From assembly GCA_029959865.1 (NCBI GenBank), contig JASCPE010000008.1, positions 1 to 64,000 of the forward strand: a DNA stretch of 64,000 bases. Direction: 5' to 3'. Shown here piece by piece: positions 34,236-43,882 of the stretch. The stretch's first letter is position 1, and the number at the start of each line of letters is the position of its first letter. The stretch comes from Microbacteriaceae bacterium PS02070 (lineage in GTDB: Bacteria > Actinomycetota > Actinomycetes > Actinomycetales > Microbacteriaceae). The position numbers and the translations under genes were made by a program. The notes beneath the pieces were generated by a model. It was not told the DNA's origin and did no database searches. It worked only from the letters and a program-made list of their open reading frames with translations.

Positions 34236-35506
34236 CAGAGTGATCCTTCCGTTGCGGCCGCGACCGCACTGAGGTCGCCGGCGGGGAGAATGTGACCCAT
34301 CCGGTCACGTTTGGTCTCCAGGTATTGGTGGTTGTTGGGGCCGACGCCCACGAGGAGCGGCACTTGGCGGGTGATGTTGAGCCCCAGAGCCCGCAGCTGC
34401 GCCACCTTGTCAGCGTTGTTCGTGAGGAGCTGCAGGGAGGTGACCCCGAGGTCTGCAAGGATCCCGGCGGCGGCGGCGTAATCCCGCGCGTCGGCGGGCA
34501 GGCCGAGCGCGAGGTTGGCATCCACCGTGTCGAGCCCGCGTTCCTGCAGATCGTAGGCGCGCAGCTTGTTGATGAGGCCGATGCCCCGGCCTTCGTGTCC
34601 GCGCATGTAGATGACGACGCCGCCGTCGCGCGCGATCGCATCCAGAGCGGCATCCAGCTGCGGTCCGCATTCGCACTTGAGAGCGCCGAAGGCCTCGCCG
34701 GTCAAGCACTCGGAGTGCACGCGGACGAGGGGTGCCTCGTCGCTGAGATCCCCGGAGACGAGGGCGATGTGGTCCGTTCCGGTGCTGCGATCCTTGTAGG
34801 CAAGAACACGGAACTCGCCATGTGTCGTCGGCACGGTCGCCTCCGCGCGCAGGCTCACGCGTCTCTTGGCTGTGCTGGACGTGTCGGTGCCCCGCGGGTC
34901 CACCTGATCCAGGTGGTCGATGAGCTGCTCGATCGTGATGACGGGGATGCCGTCGCGTGCGCCGAGATCGAGCAGCCCGGGAAGACGCATCATTGAGCCA
35001 TCGTCGGCGACGACCTCAGCGATCGCGCCGACGGGGGCAAGTCCCGCGAGGCGCATCAGCTCCACGGCCGCTTCGGTGTGTCCGGCACGCTCCCGCACAC
35101 CGCCGTCGACGGCCCGGAGGGGGAGGACGTGCCCGGGGCGGATCACGCTGGTGGGCCGGGAGTCTTCATCGGCGAGGACAGTGAGCGTCCGTGCGCGGTC
35201 CGCCGCGCTGATGCCGGTGGTGACTCCTTCGGCCGCGTCGACGCTCACCGTGTAGGCGGTGCCGCGCGCGTCTTCGTTGACCTCGACCATCGGAGGGAGG
35301 TCGAGCCGGTCGGCCCATTCGGCCGGCATCGGGGCGCAGATGAAACCGCTGGAGTGGCGGACGGTCCAGGCGATCCATTGGGGGGTGGCCAGTTCCGCCG
35401 ACAGGATGATGTCGCCTTCGTTCTCGCGATTCTCATCATCCGCGACGAGGACCGGTCGGCCGGCCCGGAGGGCATCGAGGGCTTCGGAGATGGGGGAAAG
35501 GGTCAT
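34235..35506 (-). CDS. ribBA: Bifunctional 3,4-dihydroxy-2-butanone 4-phosphate synthase / GTP cyclohydrolase II
   Basis: At 423 residues this is a complete RibBA. The N-terminal DHBP synthase has the acidic loop [10 protein letters not shown] (23-32) and [14 protein letters not shown]. The C-terminal GTP cyclohydrolase II has the zinc site [20 protein letters not shown] and the loop [14 protein letters not shown]. It makes both precursors of lumazine. The ATG at 35506 is preceded by AAGGAGG and overlaps the ribE stop (ATGA); the longer open frame lies inside ribE. It is coupled to ribH by TGATG. Confidence 0.96.
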   Translation of the reverse strand: MTLSPISEALDALRAGRPVLVADDENRENEGDIILSAELATPQWIAWTVRHSSGFICAPMPAEWADRLDLPPMVEVNEDARGTAYTVSVDAAEGVTTGISAADRARTLTVLADEDSRPTSVIRPGHVLPLRAVDGGVRERAGHTEAAVELMRLAGLAPVGAIAEVVADDGSMMRLPGLLDLGARDGIPVITIEQLIDHLDQVDPRGTDTSSTAKRRVSLRAEATVPTTHGEFRVLAYKDRSTGTDHIALVSGDLSDEAPLVRVHSECLTGEAFGALKCECGPQLDAALDAIARDGGVVIYMRGHEGRGIGLINKLRAYDLQERGLDTVDANLALGLPADARDYAAAAGILADLGVTSLQLLTNNADKVAQLRALGLNITRQVPLLVGVGPNNHQYLETKRDRMGHILPAGDLSAVAAATEGSL

Positions 35507-36129
35507 CGGGACCCTCCTTCTGGGGTCGTGAATGCGAGGAGGCGTTGCACGTGACGGGCGAGGATATCCGTCTCGAGGTTGACAAGATCTCCGGCGCGCG
35601 CCCCGCCCAGCGTGGTCGCCGCGAGCGTCTCCGGGATGAGCGAGACCTCGAACCACGCGGTGTCGGCATCGGCGGGTGAGACCGCGCTCACCGTGAGGGA
35701 GACACCATCGACGGCGATCGAGCCCTTATCCACGACGAGCGGTGCGAGTGGGGCGGGCAACGCGATGCGCACCACGCTCCATTGGTCGCCGGGCGTGACC
35801 TCCAGGACCGTTCCGGTTCCGTCGATATGCCCCTGGACGATGTGTCCACCCAGACGGCCTCCGCCGATCATCGCGCGCTCCAGGTTGACCTCGGCTCCGA
35901 CTGTCAGGGCGCCGAGTGTTGACATGTCCAGCGTCTGCTTCATGACATCGGCCGTGAAGGTTTCAGGGCTCTGATCGGCGACCGTCAGGCAGACTCCGCT
36001 GACGGAGATGGAGTCGCCGTGACCCGCGTCCGCGACCGCGCGCGGCCCACGCACCGTGAGTCGGAGCCCGTCTCCATGGTTTTCGGCCGCGATGACGCGG
36101 CCCTTCTCTTCGATGATTCCGGTGAACAT
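35503..36129 (-). CDS. ribE: Riboflavin synthase, alpha subunit
   Basis: This 208-residue enzyme dismutates two lumazines to riboflavin. Two tandem lumazine-binding repeats are visible: MFTGIIEEKG with VSGVCLTV, then GHIVQGHIDGTG with VDGVSLTV. Length is standard. The start overlaps the ribD stop and the end overlaps ribBA, so the operon is tightly coupled. Also called ribC in some bacteria. Confidence 0.96.
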   Translation of the reverse strand: MFTGIIEEKGRVIAAENHGDGLRLTVRGPRAVADAGHGDSISVSGVCLTVADQSPETFTADVMKQTLDMSTLGALTVGAEVNLERAMIGGGRLGGHIVQGHIDGTGTVLEVTPGDQWSVVRIALPAPLAPLVVDKGSIAVDGVSLTVSAVSPADADTAWFEVSLIPETLAATTLGGARAGDLVNLETDILARHVQRLLAFTTPEGGSR

Positions 36130-37184
36130 CAGGCTTCCTCCTCCGGATGGCTGACGACGAGCAGGTCGTCGCCGAGGCGTTCGATGGTGTCGATCATGAG
36201 GCGACGCTGTGCGCCGATCGTCGTCACGCCGATGTCTGCGATCGCGGGCCGGTCGGCGTTGTCTGCCGACCCGATCAGCGTGGGTGCGATGTACGTCAGG
36301 AGGCGGTCCGCCAGGCCCGCGCGCACGAAGGCGCTCGCCACGGTGGGTCCGCCCTCCACGAAGACGGTCTGGATACCGTTCTCGCGCAGATGCGCCAGGA
36401 CGGAGTTCTTCACGGGTCCGCTCTCCCCGAACAGGTTGTGGGTGGGCACCTGCAGATAGGGATGCGGATGACGGCGCAGCGCCGCAGATTCCGGGACCTC
36501 ACGCGTTCCCAGCACGACGGGGACGGGTTGGTGCGGCAGGAGCGCTCCCTGCGCGTCGCGCGCGGTGAGAGCAGGGTCATCTCGGAGGACGGTCCCGGTT
36601 CCGACCACGATCGCATCGGCCTCGGCGCGCCGTCGGTGCACGTCGGCGCGGGCCGCGGGTCCGGTGATCCAGGTGCTGGTCCCGTCTGGTGCGGCTGCAC
36701 GTCCGTCGAGGCTCTGTGCCCATTTCACGGTGACGTGCGGACGTCCGAGTCGCTGCACCCGGAGCCAGGATTCCAGGAGCGCGGTGCCCTCCTCGACCAG
36801 AACGTCGCCCTCGACGTCGACCCCCGCGGCGCGCAGACGCTCCGCACCGCCACGAGACTCGACACCCGGGTCCGTGACCGAGTACACGACCCGGCGTACG
36901 CCGGCATCAATGAGGGCCTCGGCGCAGGGACCGGTGCGTCCGGTGTGGTTGCACGGCTCGAGCGTGACCACCATCGTGGCTCCCTCGACGCGTCCGTTCG
37001 CGGCGCGGAGGGCTTCGATCTCCGCGTGCGGCGACCCCGCGCCACGGTGCCATCCTTCGGCGATCACCTCTCCGGTCGGCGAGAGTGCCACGGCGCCCAC
37101 TTGCGGATTGATGCCGCGTGGGCCGCGCGAGGCAAGAGTGAACGCGCGTCGCATCGCCTCGCGTTCCCGCTCGCTGACCACCAT
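36129..37184 (-). CDS. ribD: Bifunctional riboflavin deaminase/reductase
   Basis: RibD (351 residues) deaminates and then reduces the pyrimidine intermediate from GTP cyclohydrolase II. The N-terminal deaminase has the zinc motif HAEIEAL with PCNHTGRTGPC. The C-terminal reductase (about 150-351) has VKWAQSLDGRAA, TGTVLRDDPALTAR and FVEGGPTVASAF. It is the first gene of the rib operon. The FMN riboswitch ends about 54 bases before its ATG. Confidence 0.95.
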   Translation of the reverse strand: MVVSEREREAMRRAFTLASRGPRGINPQVGAVALSPTGEVIAEGWHRGAGSPHAEIEALRAANGRVEGATMVVTLEPCNHTGRTGPCAEALIDAGVRRVVYSVTDPGVESRGGAERLRAAGVDVEGDVLVEEGTALLESWLRVQRLGRPHVTVKWAQSLDGRAAAPDGTSTWITGPAARADVHRRRAEADAIVVGTGTVLRDDPALTARDAQGALLPHQPVPVVLGTREVPESAALRRHPHPYLQVPTHNLFGESGPVKNSVLAHLRENGIQTVFVEGGPTVASAFVRAGLADRLLTYIAPTLIGSADNADRPAIADIGVTTIGAQRRLMIDTIERLGDDLLVVSHPEEEA

Positions 37185-37237
37185 CCGGATGCCTTTCGGT
37201 CGTTCCGGGGTCGCGCAGCGCTCACGTCGTGATCGCT

Positions 37238-37380
37238 CGTGCTACCTCTCATCCGGACTAGCGACCTGGGTCGCATCACCGTCGGTTCCGGAATTTCACC
37301 GGATCAACGCTCCGATCAGAGGATCGCAGCGCTCGCGGACTTTCACCGCCGGTTCGGATTCACACCGACCCCGGAGCACG
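37238..37380 (-). ncRNA. FMN riboswitch (RFN element)
   Basis: The minus strand carries the full RFN set: GGGGTCGGTGTGAATCC, GGCGGTGAAAGTCCGCGA, GATCCGGTGAAATTCCGG, AACCGACGGT and AGTCCGGATGAGAGGTAGCAC in order, with closing stems. It precedes ribD and would shut the rib operon down when FMN is abundant. No T-rich terminator lies between aptamer and ribD; control is likely translational. A -10-like TAAACT (37399-37394) lies just upstream of the aptamer. Confidence 0.97.
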
Positions 37381-37458
37381 TATTGCCGAGGCCAGTTTAG
37401 TGGACCGTTCACAGGTCGGCTTCACACGACGTCACGTAGCCTGAACGAGGAGGTTCCG

Positions 37459-39174
37459 ATGAGAAAGACAAGCAACGGTATCGCCGCATTGCGGGCGCGT
37501 CCGCGGGCCGACGTGCTCATCATCGGCGGGGGTATAAACGGCATTGCGACGTTTCGTGACCTCGCGCTGCAGGGAGTCGATGTAGCGCTCGTGGAGCGCG
37601 CCGATTTCGTCTCGGGTGCGTCCGCGTCGTCCTCGCACATGATCCACGGCGGCATCCGCTACCTCGAGAACGGCGAATTCCGCCTCGTCCATGAGGCCGT
37701 GACCGAGCGCAACGGCCTTCTCAAGATCGCTGCTCACTACGTGCGTCCGCTGCGCACCACCATTCCCATCTTCTCCACCTTTTCTGGAGTGCTGTCCGCG
37801 CCGTTGCGCTTCCTGCGACACGGATCGGGAAAGCCCCGGGAGCGCGGGGCGCTCCTGATCAAGGTCGGACTCGTCATTTACGACTCCTTCTCCCGGGGCG
37901 GTGGGCGCGTGCCACGTCACGCATTCCACGGTCGCAAGCGCTCCCTCGAGCAGTTCCCCGATCTCAACCCCGACGTGAAGTACACCGCGACGTACTGGGA
38001 CGCCTCACTCCACGACCCGGAACGGCTCGCCCTCGACCTCCTCAGGGACGGCCGCGCCGTCGGCGGCGATAACGCCCGCGCCGCGAACTACGCAGAGGTC
38101 GTCGGCTCCCGAGGAAACGCGCTTTTGATCCGCGACGTGGAATCGGCCGAGGAGTTCGAGTTCGCCGCATCCGTCGTCGTCAACGCGTCCGGCCCGTGGA
38201 CGGATCTGACCAATGACGCGCTCGGTGACCCGACCCACTACATGGGAGGGACGAAGGGGTCGCACATCGTCCTCGACAACCCCGACCTTCTCGCCGCCAC
38301 GCAGGGGCGCGAGCTGTTCTTCGAACACTCCGACGGTCGCATCGTCCTGATCTACCCGCTCAAGGGCCGAGTTTTGGTCGGCACGACGGACCTGCCGCAC
38401 GAGATGACCGAGCCGATCCTCTGCACGGAGGAGGAGGTCGATTACTTCTTCGACCTCATCGGTCATGTCTTCCCGGAGATCAGTGTCGATCGGGAACAGA
38501 TCGCGTATCGGTTCGCGGGTGTGCGCCCGCTCCCCGGGCACGGGGACGTCGCTCCGGGATTCGTGTCCCGCGACTATCGCATCGAAGCAGAGCGGCTCAA
38601 TGGCCCGTCGAGCCCCACGGTCCTGAGCCTCGTAGGCGGGAAGTGGACCACATTCCGCGCCTCGGCGGCACAGGTGGCCGAGCGCGTGCTGGAAACCCTG
38701 GGACGGGTTCGCCAGCGCTCCACGAAGGGCCTGCCGATCGGTGGCGCCGTGGGCTACCCGACGACAGAGCGTGCCCGTCATCGGTGGGTGGAGGCAAACC
38801 TGCCATCGCTCTCCCCGGCCCGCGCGGCCCAGCTGCTGGACCGCTACGGCACGTTCGCGAAGGATCTCGTCGCGCACATGGCGCAGGAGGGGGAGGATGC
38901 GCCCCTCGAGACCCTGCCGTCTTACTCCACGAACGAACTGCGCGCCCTGGCACGCAACGAAGACGTCGTCCATCTTGATGACGTCCTCATGCGGCGCACG
39001 AGTATCGCCTTCATCGGCGGCGCAACCCCGGAGGCTGCTCGAGAGGTCGCAGAGGCGATCGCTCCGGTGATGGAATGGGACGAGGGTGCCGTGACGGCCG
39101 AGGTGGACCGTGCGCTGTCCAAGGTGCACGCCGCGGACGCCGGGTGGAGCCGCGACAGTCTGACGCAACGGTAA
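37459..39174 (+). CDS. glpD: Glycerol-3-phosphate dehydrogenase (aerobic, FAD)
   Basis: The 571-residue membrane-associated flavoenzyme oxidises glycerol-3-phosphate to dihydroxyacetone phosphate and passes electrons to quinone. Motifs: FAD-binding VLIIGGGINGIATFRDLALQ, SSHMIHGGIRYLENGEF, and PLKGRVLVGTTDLPHE; a C-terminal GlpD domain (about 390-571) is present. The ATG at 37459 has CGAGGAGG upstream; a much longer open frame runs antisense to ribD and is not coding. glpK follows 40 bases later. Confidence 0.95.
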   Translation: MRKTSNGIAALRARPRADVLIIGGGINGIATFRDLALQGVDVALVERADFVSGASASSSHMIHGGIRYLENGEFRLVHEAVTERNGLLKIAAHYVRPLRTTIPIFSTFSGVLSAPLRFLRHGSGKPRERGALLIKVGLVIYDSFSRGGGRVPRHAFHGRKRSLEQFPDLNPDVKYTATYWDASLHDPERLALDLLRDGRAVGGDNARAANYAEVVGSRGNALLIRDVESAEEFEFAASVVVNASGPWTDLTNDALGDPTHYMGGTKGSHIVLDNPDLLAATQGRELFFEHSDGRIVLIYPLKGRVLVGTTDLPHEMTEPILCTEEEVDYFFDLIGHVFPEISVDREQIAYRFAGVRPLPGHGDVAPGFVSRDYRIEAERLNGPSSPTVLSLVGGKWTTFRASAAQVAERVLETLGRVRQRSTKGLPIGGAVGYPTTERARHRWVEANLPSLSPARAAQLLDRYGTFAKDLVAHMAQEGEDAPLETLPSYSTNELRALARNEDVVHLDDVLMRRTSIAFIGGATPEAAREVAEAIAPVMEWDEGAVTAEVDRALSKVHAADAGWSRDSLTQR

Positions 39175-39214
39175 AGTCGCGAACTGATCCTTCCCGCTCA
39201 ACGAGGAGTGCACA

Positions 39215-40762
39215 GTGGCCACCCACGTCATCGCCATCGACCAGGGCACGACATCGACGCGTGCGATCGTTTTCAACGACACAGCGCAGCCCATCGCCTC
39301 AGCGCAGCGGGAGCACGCGCAGCTCTTCCCCAGGGCCGGATGGGTCGAGCACGACCCGGCGGAGATCTGGGAGAACGCGCACTGGGTCGTCTCGGAGGCG
39401 CTGTCCGAATCGGGGCTCAGCCGCGACGACATCGCCGGTATCGGGATCACGAACCAGCGCGAGACGGCAATCGTGTGGGACAAGACGACGGGCGAGCCGG
39501 TTCATAACGCGATCGTCTGGCAGGACACGCGGACGCAGAAGCTCATCGATCAGCTCGCCGCTGACGGCGGTCACGACCGCTTCGTCCAGACCACAGGGCT
39601 GCCGCTGGCGACCTACTTCTCGGCGTCGAAGATCGCGTGGATTCTGGAGCATGTCCAGGGTGCACGCGAGAAAGCCGACGCGGGGGATCTCCTCTTCGGT
39701 ACGCCGGATAGCTGGGTGATCTGGAACCTGACCGGCGGAGTGTCGGGGGGAGTGCACGTGACCGATGTCACGAACGCCAGCCGTACGCTCCTGATGGACC
39801 TCGAGACTCTGGACTGGGACGATGGCCTGCTTGAGGTCTGGGGGATTCCGCGCGCGATGCTTCCGGAGATCCGGTCGTCAGTCGAGGAGGTCGGCACGAT
39901 CGCGGATCCGGAGGAACTGCACGGCGTGCCGATCGCGGGCATCCTTGGAGACCAGCAGGCCGCAACCTTCGGGCAGACGGCGTTCGAAGCCGGCGAGTCC
40001 AAGAACACCTACGGGACGGGCAACTTTCTCCTGGTCAGCACCGGTGAGGAGATCGTCCGCTCCGACGCCGGCCTCATCACCACCGTGGCATACCGCATCA
40101 AGGACGAGCCGGCTCGCTACGCGCTGGAAGGGTCCATCGCCGTCACGGGTTCGCTCGTGCAGTGGCTGCGCGACAATCTCGGCATCATCGAGAAATCGGA
40201 TGAGATCCAGAGCCTTGCCGAGACAGTCGAGGACAACGGCGGCGCCTACTTCGTGCCCGCGTTCTCCGGGCTGTTCGCGCCGTACTGGCGTCCGGACGCG
40301 CGCGGCGCGCTGGTCGGGCTGACCCGCTACGTCACCAAGGGGCACATCGCCCGTGCCGCATTGGAGTCGACAGCGTTCCAGAGTCGTGACGTCATCGAAG
40401 CAGTCGTCGCGGACACGGGTGAGACCCTTGAGGAACTGCGTGTGGACGGTGGAATGACCAAGAACGACCTGCTCATGCAGTTTCAGGCGGACATTCTCGG
40501 CGTGCCGGTGGTTCGGCCCGAGAACGTGGAGACGACAGCGCTCGGAGCCGCGTATGCGGCCGGTCTCGCAACCGGCGTCTGGTCGAATCAAGAGGTGTTG
40601 CGTGATCACTGGCAAGAGGGCGCGCGCTTCGAGCCGACGATGGACGAGGAAGAGCGCGAGCGGCGCTATCGCCTGTGGAAGAAGGCGGTGACGAAGTCAT
40701 TCGACTGGGTCGATGACGACGCGACGACCCTCGCGGAGGACTCCGACATCGCCGAAGTCTGA
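39215..40762 (+). CDS. glpK: Glycerol kinase
   Basis: The 515-residue kinase phosphorylates glycerol in the cytosol. Motifs: ATP loop [14 protein letters not shown], substrate contacts [18 protein letters not shown], the FGGY signature region [14 protein letters not shown], and [20 protein letters not shown]. Start GTG at 39215 with CGAGGAG upstream. It forms a two-gene unit with glpD; no glpF transporter gene is present, so glycerol must enter by diffusion or a distant facilitator. Confidence 0.96.
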   Translation: MATHVIAIDQGTTSTRAIVFNDTAQPIASAQREHAQLFPRAGWVEHDPAEIWENAHWVVSEALSESGLSRDDIAGIGITNQRETAIVWDKTTGEPVHNAIVWQDTRTQKLIDQLAADGGHDRFVQTTGLPLATYFSASKIAWILEHVQGAREKADAGDLLFGTPDSWVIWNLTGGVSGGVHVTDVTNASRTLLMDLETLDWDDGLLEVWGIPRAMLPEIRSSVEEVGTIADPEELHGVPIAGILGDQQAATFGQTAFEAGESKNTYGTGNFLLVSTGEEIVRSDAGLITTVAYRIKDEPARYALEGSIAVTGSLVQWLRDNLGIIEKSDEIQSLAETVEDNGGAYFVPAFSGLFAPYWRPDARGALVGLTRYVTKGHIARAALESTAFQSRDVIEAVVADTGETLEELRVDGGMTKNDLLMQFQADILGVPVVRPENVETTALGAAYAAGLATGVWSNQEVLRDHWQEGARFEPTMDEEERERRYRLWKKAVTKSFDWVDDDATTLAEDSDIAEV

Positions 40763-40794
40763 GCCCCCGACGAGCCTCGCTCTACGATGGTCGC

Positions 40795-41346
40795 ATGCCT
40801 CATCTCGTCGCCGTCTGCACCGTGCGCGCACTCCGTCCCGACCCGGGAACGATCGGCATCACGGCGATTGACAAGGGCGCCGTGGAAGGACCGGTGCGTG
40901 TCGGGGCCTACGGTGTGTATGCCGACGTCCAGGCCGATCGCAAGCACCACGGCGGGCTCGAGAAGGCCGTGTATGCGTACGCGCAGGAGGATGCCGAGTA
41001 CTGGGAACGCGAGCTCGGTCGTGCTCTCCCGCCCGGGTTCTTCGGTGAGAATCTGCGCACCGAAGGGATCGACGTCAACGCGGCCGTCGTCGGCGAGCAG
41101 TGGCGTATCGGTGAGCGTGTCGTCGTCGAAGTCACGCTGCCCCGCACACCCTGCCAGACGTTCGCTAGGTGGGTCGGGGGAGCGGACGAGCGGGGATGGG
41201 TCAAGCGCTTCTCGGACGCGCGTCGGCTCGGGCCATACCTGAAAGTCATCGAGACCGGGCGAGTGACGGCAGGCGACGAAATCACCGTGATCGAGCGCCC
41301 GGAAGGCGCTCCGACCATCATCGACATCTACCGCGCGCCGGCGTGA
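40795..41346 (+). CDS. MOSC-domain protein (YiiM-like)
   Basis: This 183-residue protein is a stand-alone MOSC domain, a beta-barrel related to the C-terminus of molybdenum cofactor sulfurases. Visible: HHGGLEKAVYAYAQEDAEYW, FGENLRTEGID, and the conserved cysteine in PRTPCQTFARW. It probably handles molybdenum cofactor or N-hydroxylated base analogues like YiiM. It follows glpK by 32 bases but its function is unrelated. Confidence 0.9.
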   Translation: MPHLVAVCTVRALRPDPGTIGITAIDKGAVEGPVRVGAYGVYADVQADRKHHGGLEKAVYAYAQEDAEYWERELGRALPPGFFGENLRTEGIDVNAAVVGEQWRIGERVVVEVTLPRTPCQTFARWVGGADERGWVKRFSDARRLGPYLKVIETGRVTAGDEITVIERPEGAPTIIDIYRAPA

Positions 41347-41369
41347 CGGCCTCGGGCCGTCCGCGTCAC
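41343..41369. terminator. Hairpin between convergent MOSC and glycosylase genes
   Basis: A 6-bp perfect stem GACGGC/GCCGTC (41345-41350 with 41356-41361) with a CTCGG loop lies over the MOSC stop codon. An outer pairing GTGAC/GTCAC (41343-41347 with 41365-41369) is an alternative. It could terminate both convergent genes; no T-run. Confidence 0.45.
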
Positions 41370-42223
41370 TTCAGGAGACGGGACAGGCGACGGTCGGCGA
41401 GCTTCTTGCCGTTGGTCTGACATGTCGGACAGTATTCGAGACTGTTGTCGGCGAAGAAGACCGACAGGACGGTGTCGCCGCAGACCGGGCATGTTTCGCC
41501 GCGGCGGCCGTGCACGCGCATTCTGCGTCGTTTGGCATCTTTCAGGTCCGCAGGTGGCTTGCCGCTGGCTTCGGTTACAGCCTCCGTCAGCGTCGCGATC
41601 ATCGCGTCGTACAGGCGGGTGACCTCATCCTCAGCCAGGTTCGCGGCCAAGGCATACGGGGACATCTTCGCGGCATGGAGGATCTCGTCCGAGTACGCAT
41701 TCCCGATCCCTGCGATGATCGACTGGTCTCGGAGGACGCCTTTGATCTGTGTGCGGCGGCTCGCCAAGATGACGGCGAGGTCGTCACGCGAAAAGCCGTC
41801 GAGGGGGTCCGGACCGAGGCGCGCGATCCCGGGTACATCAGCCGGTGAGCGCACGACGTAGACGGCCAGCGACTTCTTCGTGCCCGCCTCAGTCAGATCG
41901 AAACCGGACCCGTCTTCGAACGCGACACGCAGCGCGATGGGGCTCTTGCCTGGGCGGATGAGGGTGGTCGAAACGGTGTCGTACCAGCGCAGCCACCCGG
42001 CCTTCGCGAGGTGGAAAACGAGGTGCGCGGACCCGGTGCGGATGTCGATGAACTTCCCATGCCGTGAGACGTCGAGCACCTCTTCGCCCCGCAGAGCGTC
42101 GATCGGCGGGTCGTAGGTTTTGAGCGCGGCGATGTTCCCGACAGAGAGCTTCGCGAACGCGACGCCCGTGAGCCGCTCATTGAGGAAGTCAACGAGCCCC
42201 TGGACCTCCGGCATTTCCGGCAT
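41366..42223 (-). CDS. Fpg/Nei-family DNA glycosylase
   Basis: This 285-residue base-excision repair enzyme removes oxidised bases and nicks the strand. The catalytic N-terminus PEMPEVQ (P2, E3) is present, with the H2TH region (AGIGNAYSDEILHAAKMSPY, about 180-200) and a C-terminal zinc finger CPVC...CPTC with QTN. The start is fixed at the ATG encoding M-P-E because P2 must be N-terminal; 104 upstream in-frame codons are rejected. The substrate could be formamidopyrimidine or oxidised pyrimidine, as the family cannot be separated further here. Confidence 0.92.
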   Translation of the reverse strand: MPEMPEVQGLVDFLNERLTGVAFAKLSVGNIAALKTYDPPIDALRGEEVLDVSRHGKFIDIRTGSAHLVFHLAKAGWLRWYDTVSTTLIRPGKSPIALRVAFEDGSGFDLTEAGTKKSLAVYVVRSPADVPGIARLGPDPLDGFSRDDLAVILASRRTQIKGVLRDQSIIAGIGNAYSDEILHAAKMSPYALAANLAEDEVTRLYDAMIATLTEAVTEASGKPPADLKDAKRRRMRVHGRRGETCPVCGDTVLSVFFADNSLEYCPTCQTNGKKLADRRLSRLLK

Positions 42224-42487
42224 GACCCCATCCTCGCACCGTCCAGCACCGACGGGGCGGGGAGCTGCGCCGTCGTGGACTGGAGTGCACTTCTTCGGAG
42301 GTGGCGGCTCACCGGAGGTCCACTCGCGCAACAGACCGCAACACCTATCGCAGTAATCCGACATCTCCGGTGAAATGGACCGCATGACCTCTTCGACCGT
42401 CTCGGCTCCCGCCATGTGGGCACCCACTCCGTCTGCCCGACCGCGCGGGGCCGGAGTAGACGTCGCGATCGTCAGGTCCACGGCGTC
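42224..42487. other. Intergenic region between glycosylase and metY
   Basis: Divergent genes leave 264 bases. I see no riboswitch, terminator or RNA gene here, and no clear S-box motif. An in-frame reading upstream of the glycosylase encodes a cysteine-containing stretch (SDYCDRCCGLLREW), discussed and rejected elsewhere. The two promoters presumably lie here but are not evident. Confidence 0.5.
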
Positions 42488-43819
42488 ATGACCCAGGACG
42501 CCCCCGCGGAAGGCTTCGCGTCCACTCAGGTGCATCGCGGCTACGTTCCGGGTACGCCCGAGAACGCGGTCGCTCCGCCGATCTATCAGACCACTGCGTA
42601 TGAATTCGCATCGCTGCAGGATGCGGCCGATCTCTTCGCTCTTCGCAAGACGGGGAACCTCTACAGCCGGTCAGCGAACCCGACGCAGGTGATCTTTGAG
42701 GAGAGGGTCGCGGCCCTCGAAGGGGGCACTGCCGCCGTCGCGGTCGCGTCCGGTCAGGCGGCTGTGGCTCTGACTCTCCTCGCCCTCGCCAAAGCGGGCG
42801 AGCACATCGTCGCCGCGCGGCAGCTCTATGGGGGCACGGTCGATCTGCTGCAGGACACCTTCGCGGACTGGAATATCGACGTCACCTTCGTCGACCAGGA
42901 CGATTTCGATGCCTGGCGCGCAGCGATCCGTCCGACGACACGCGCACTGTTCGCCGAGTCGGTCACCAATCCCACCGCTCAGGTGCTGGACGTGCGCGCC
43001 GTCGCCGAGATTGCGCACGCCGCCGGTGTCCCCCTCATCATCGACAACACCGTCGCCACCCCGTATCTTCAGCGCCCCGGCGATCACGGCGCCGATATTG
43101 TCGTCCATTCCGCCACGAAGTACCTCGGTGGTCACGGCACCTCGATGGGGGGAGTGATTGTCGACATCGGCTCTTTCGACTTCGGTGCGGAGCCGGACCG
43201 CTGGCCGCAGCTCACCCGCCCGTTCTCGCGTGTCGCGGAGGTTGTGCTGTGGGAGCGCTTCGGCCCGACGGGGGAGGCACTGGCCGCGCTGCTGAAGACG
43301 AAGTACGTCCACGATCTCGGCCCATCACTGTCTCCGTTCAATTCCTTCCAACTGCTGCAGGGTCTCGAGACGCTCGATCTGCGCATCACCAAGCACAGCA
43401 GCTCCGCATTGGCCGTCGCCGAGTTCCTCGCCGCGCGCAGTGATGTCGCTGCTGTCCATCACCCTGGCCTTCCGGCGAACGCTGGCGCAGAGGCGGCGCG
43501 GACCTACCTCCCCCGGGGCGTTCCCGCGGTGTTCTCCTTCGATCTCGAATCCACCGGTAACGAGGAAATCGACCGGGCGCGAGTGCACCGATTCGTCGAC
43601 GGGCTCAGGCTGATCAAGCTCGTCGCGAACATCGGCGACGCCCGCTCGCTCGTCGCACACCCCGCCTCGATGACCCACAGCCACCTCACTGGCGCGCAAC
43701 TTACCGAGGCGGGCATTTCCCCCACGACCGTGCGCCTGTCGATCGGTCTGGAGGACCCGGCCGACCTGATCGCAGACCTCGCTCAGGCGCTCGATCTCGC
43801 CCACGCCACCCAGAGCTGA
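42488..43819 (+). CDS. metY: O-acetylhomoserine aminocarboxypropyltransferase (sulfhydrylase)
   Basis: This 443-residue PLP enzyme of the Cys/Met metabolism family forms homocysteine from O-acetylhomoserine and sulfide. Motifs: VHRGYVPGTPENAVAPPIYQT, GNLYSRSANPTQ, ALEGGTAAVAVASGQ, the PLP lysine in VHSATKYLGGHG (K219), and the NIGDARSLVAHPASMTHS C-terminal signature. Length and the insert after the lysine favour MetY over cystathionine gamma-synthase. Start ATG 42488; the ribosome site is weak (CAGG). Confidence 0.92.
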   Translation: MTQDAPAEGFASTQVHRGYVPGTPENAVAPPIYQTTAYEFASLQDAADLFALRKTGNLYSRSANPTQVIFEERVAALEGGTAAVAVASGQAAVALTLLALAKAGEHIVAARQLYGGTVDLLQDTFADWNIDVTFVDQDDFDAWRAAIRPTTRALFAESVTNPTAQVLDVRAVAEIAHAAGVPLIIDNTVATPYLQRPGDHGADIVVHSATKYLGGHGTSMGGVIVDIGSFDFGAEPDRWPQLTRPFSRVAEVVLWERFGPTGEALAALLKTKYVHDLGPSLSPFNSFQLLQGLETLDLRITKHSSSALAVAEFLAARSDVAAVHHPGLPANAGAEAARTYLPRGVPAVFSFDLESTGNEEIDRARVHRFVDGLRLIKLVANIGDARSLVAHPASMTHSHLTGAQLTEAGISPTTVRLSIGLEDPADLIADLAQALDLAHATQS

Positions 43820-43882
43820 TCACGCGCACGGTGGGTCGGAACCCCGCTGTCTCAGCCCAGACCGAAGCGAACCACGGTCGGA

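Noticed and set aside
36565-37458. Long in-frame extension of glpD upstream
   Set aside because: It runs antisense through ribD and the FMN riboswitch, while CGAGGAGG precedes the ATG at 37459.
42224-42487. SAM-type riboswitch before metY
   Set aside because: No S-box or SAM-II/IV core motif could be found in the leader.
42224-42535. N-terminal extension of the Fpg/Nei gene with a cysteine-rich stretch
   Set aside because: The enzyme requires Pro at position 2 after Met; the MPEMPEVQ start is unambiguous and the extension has weak codon bias.
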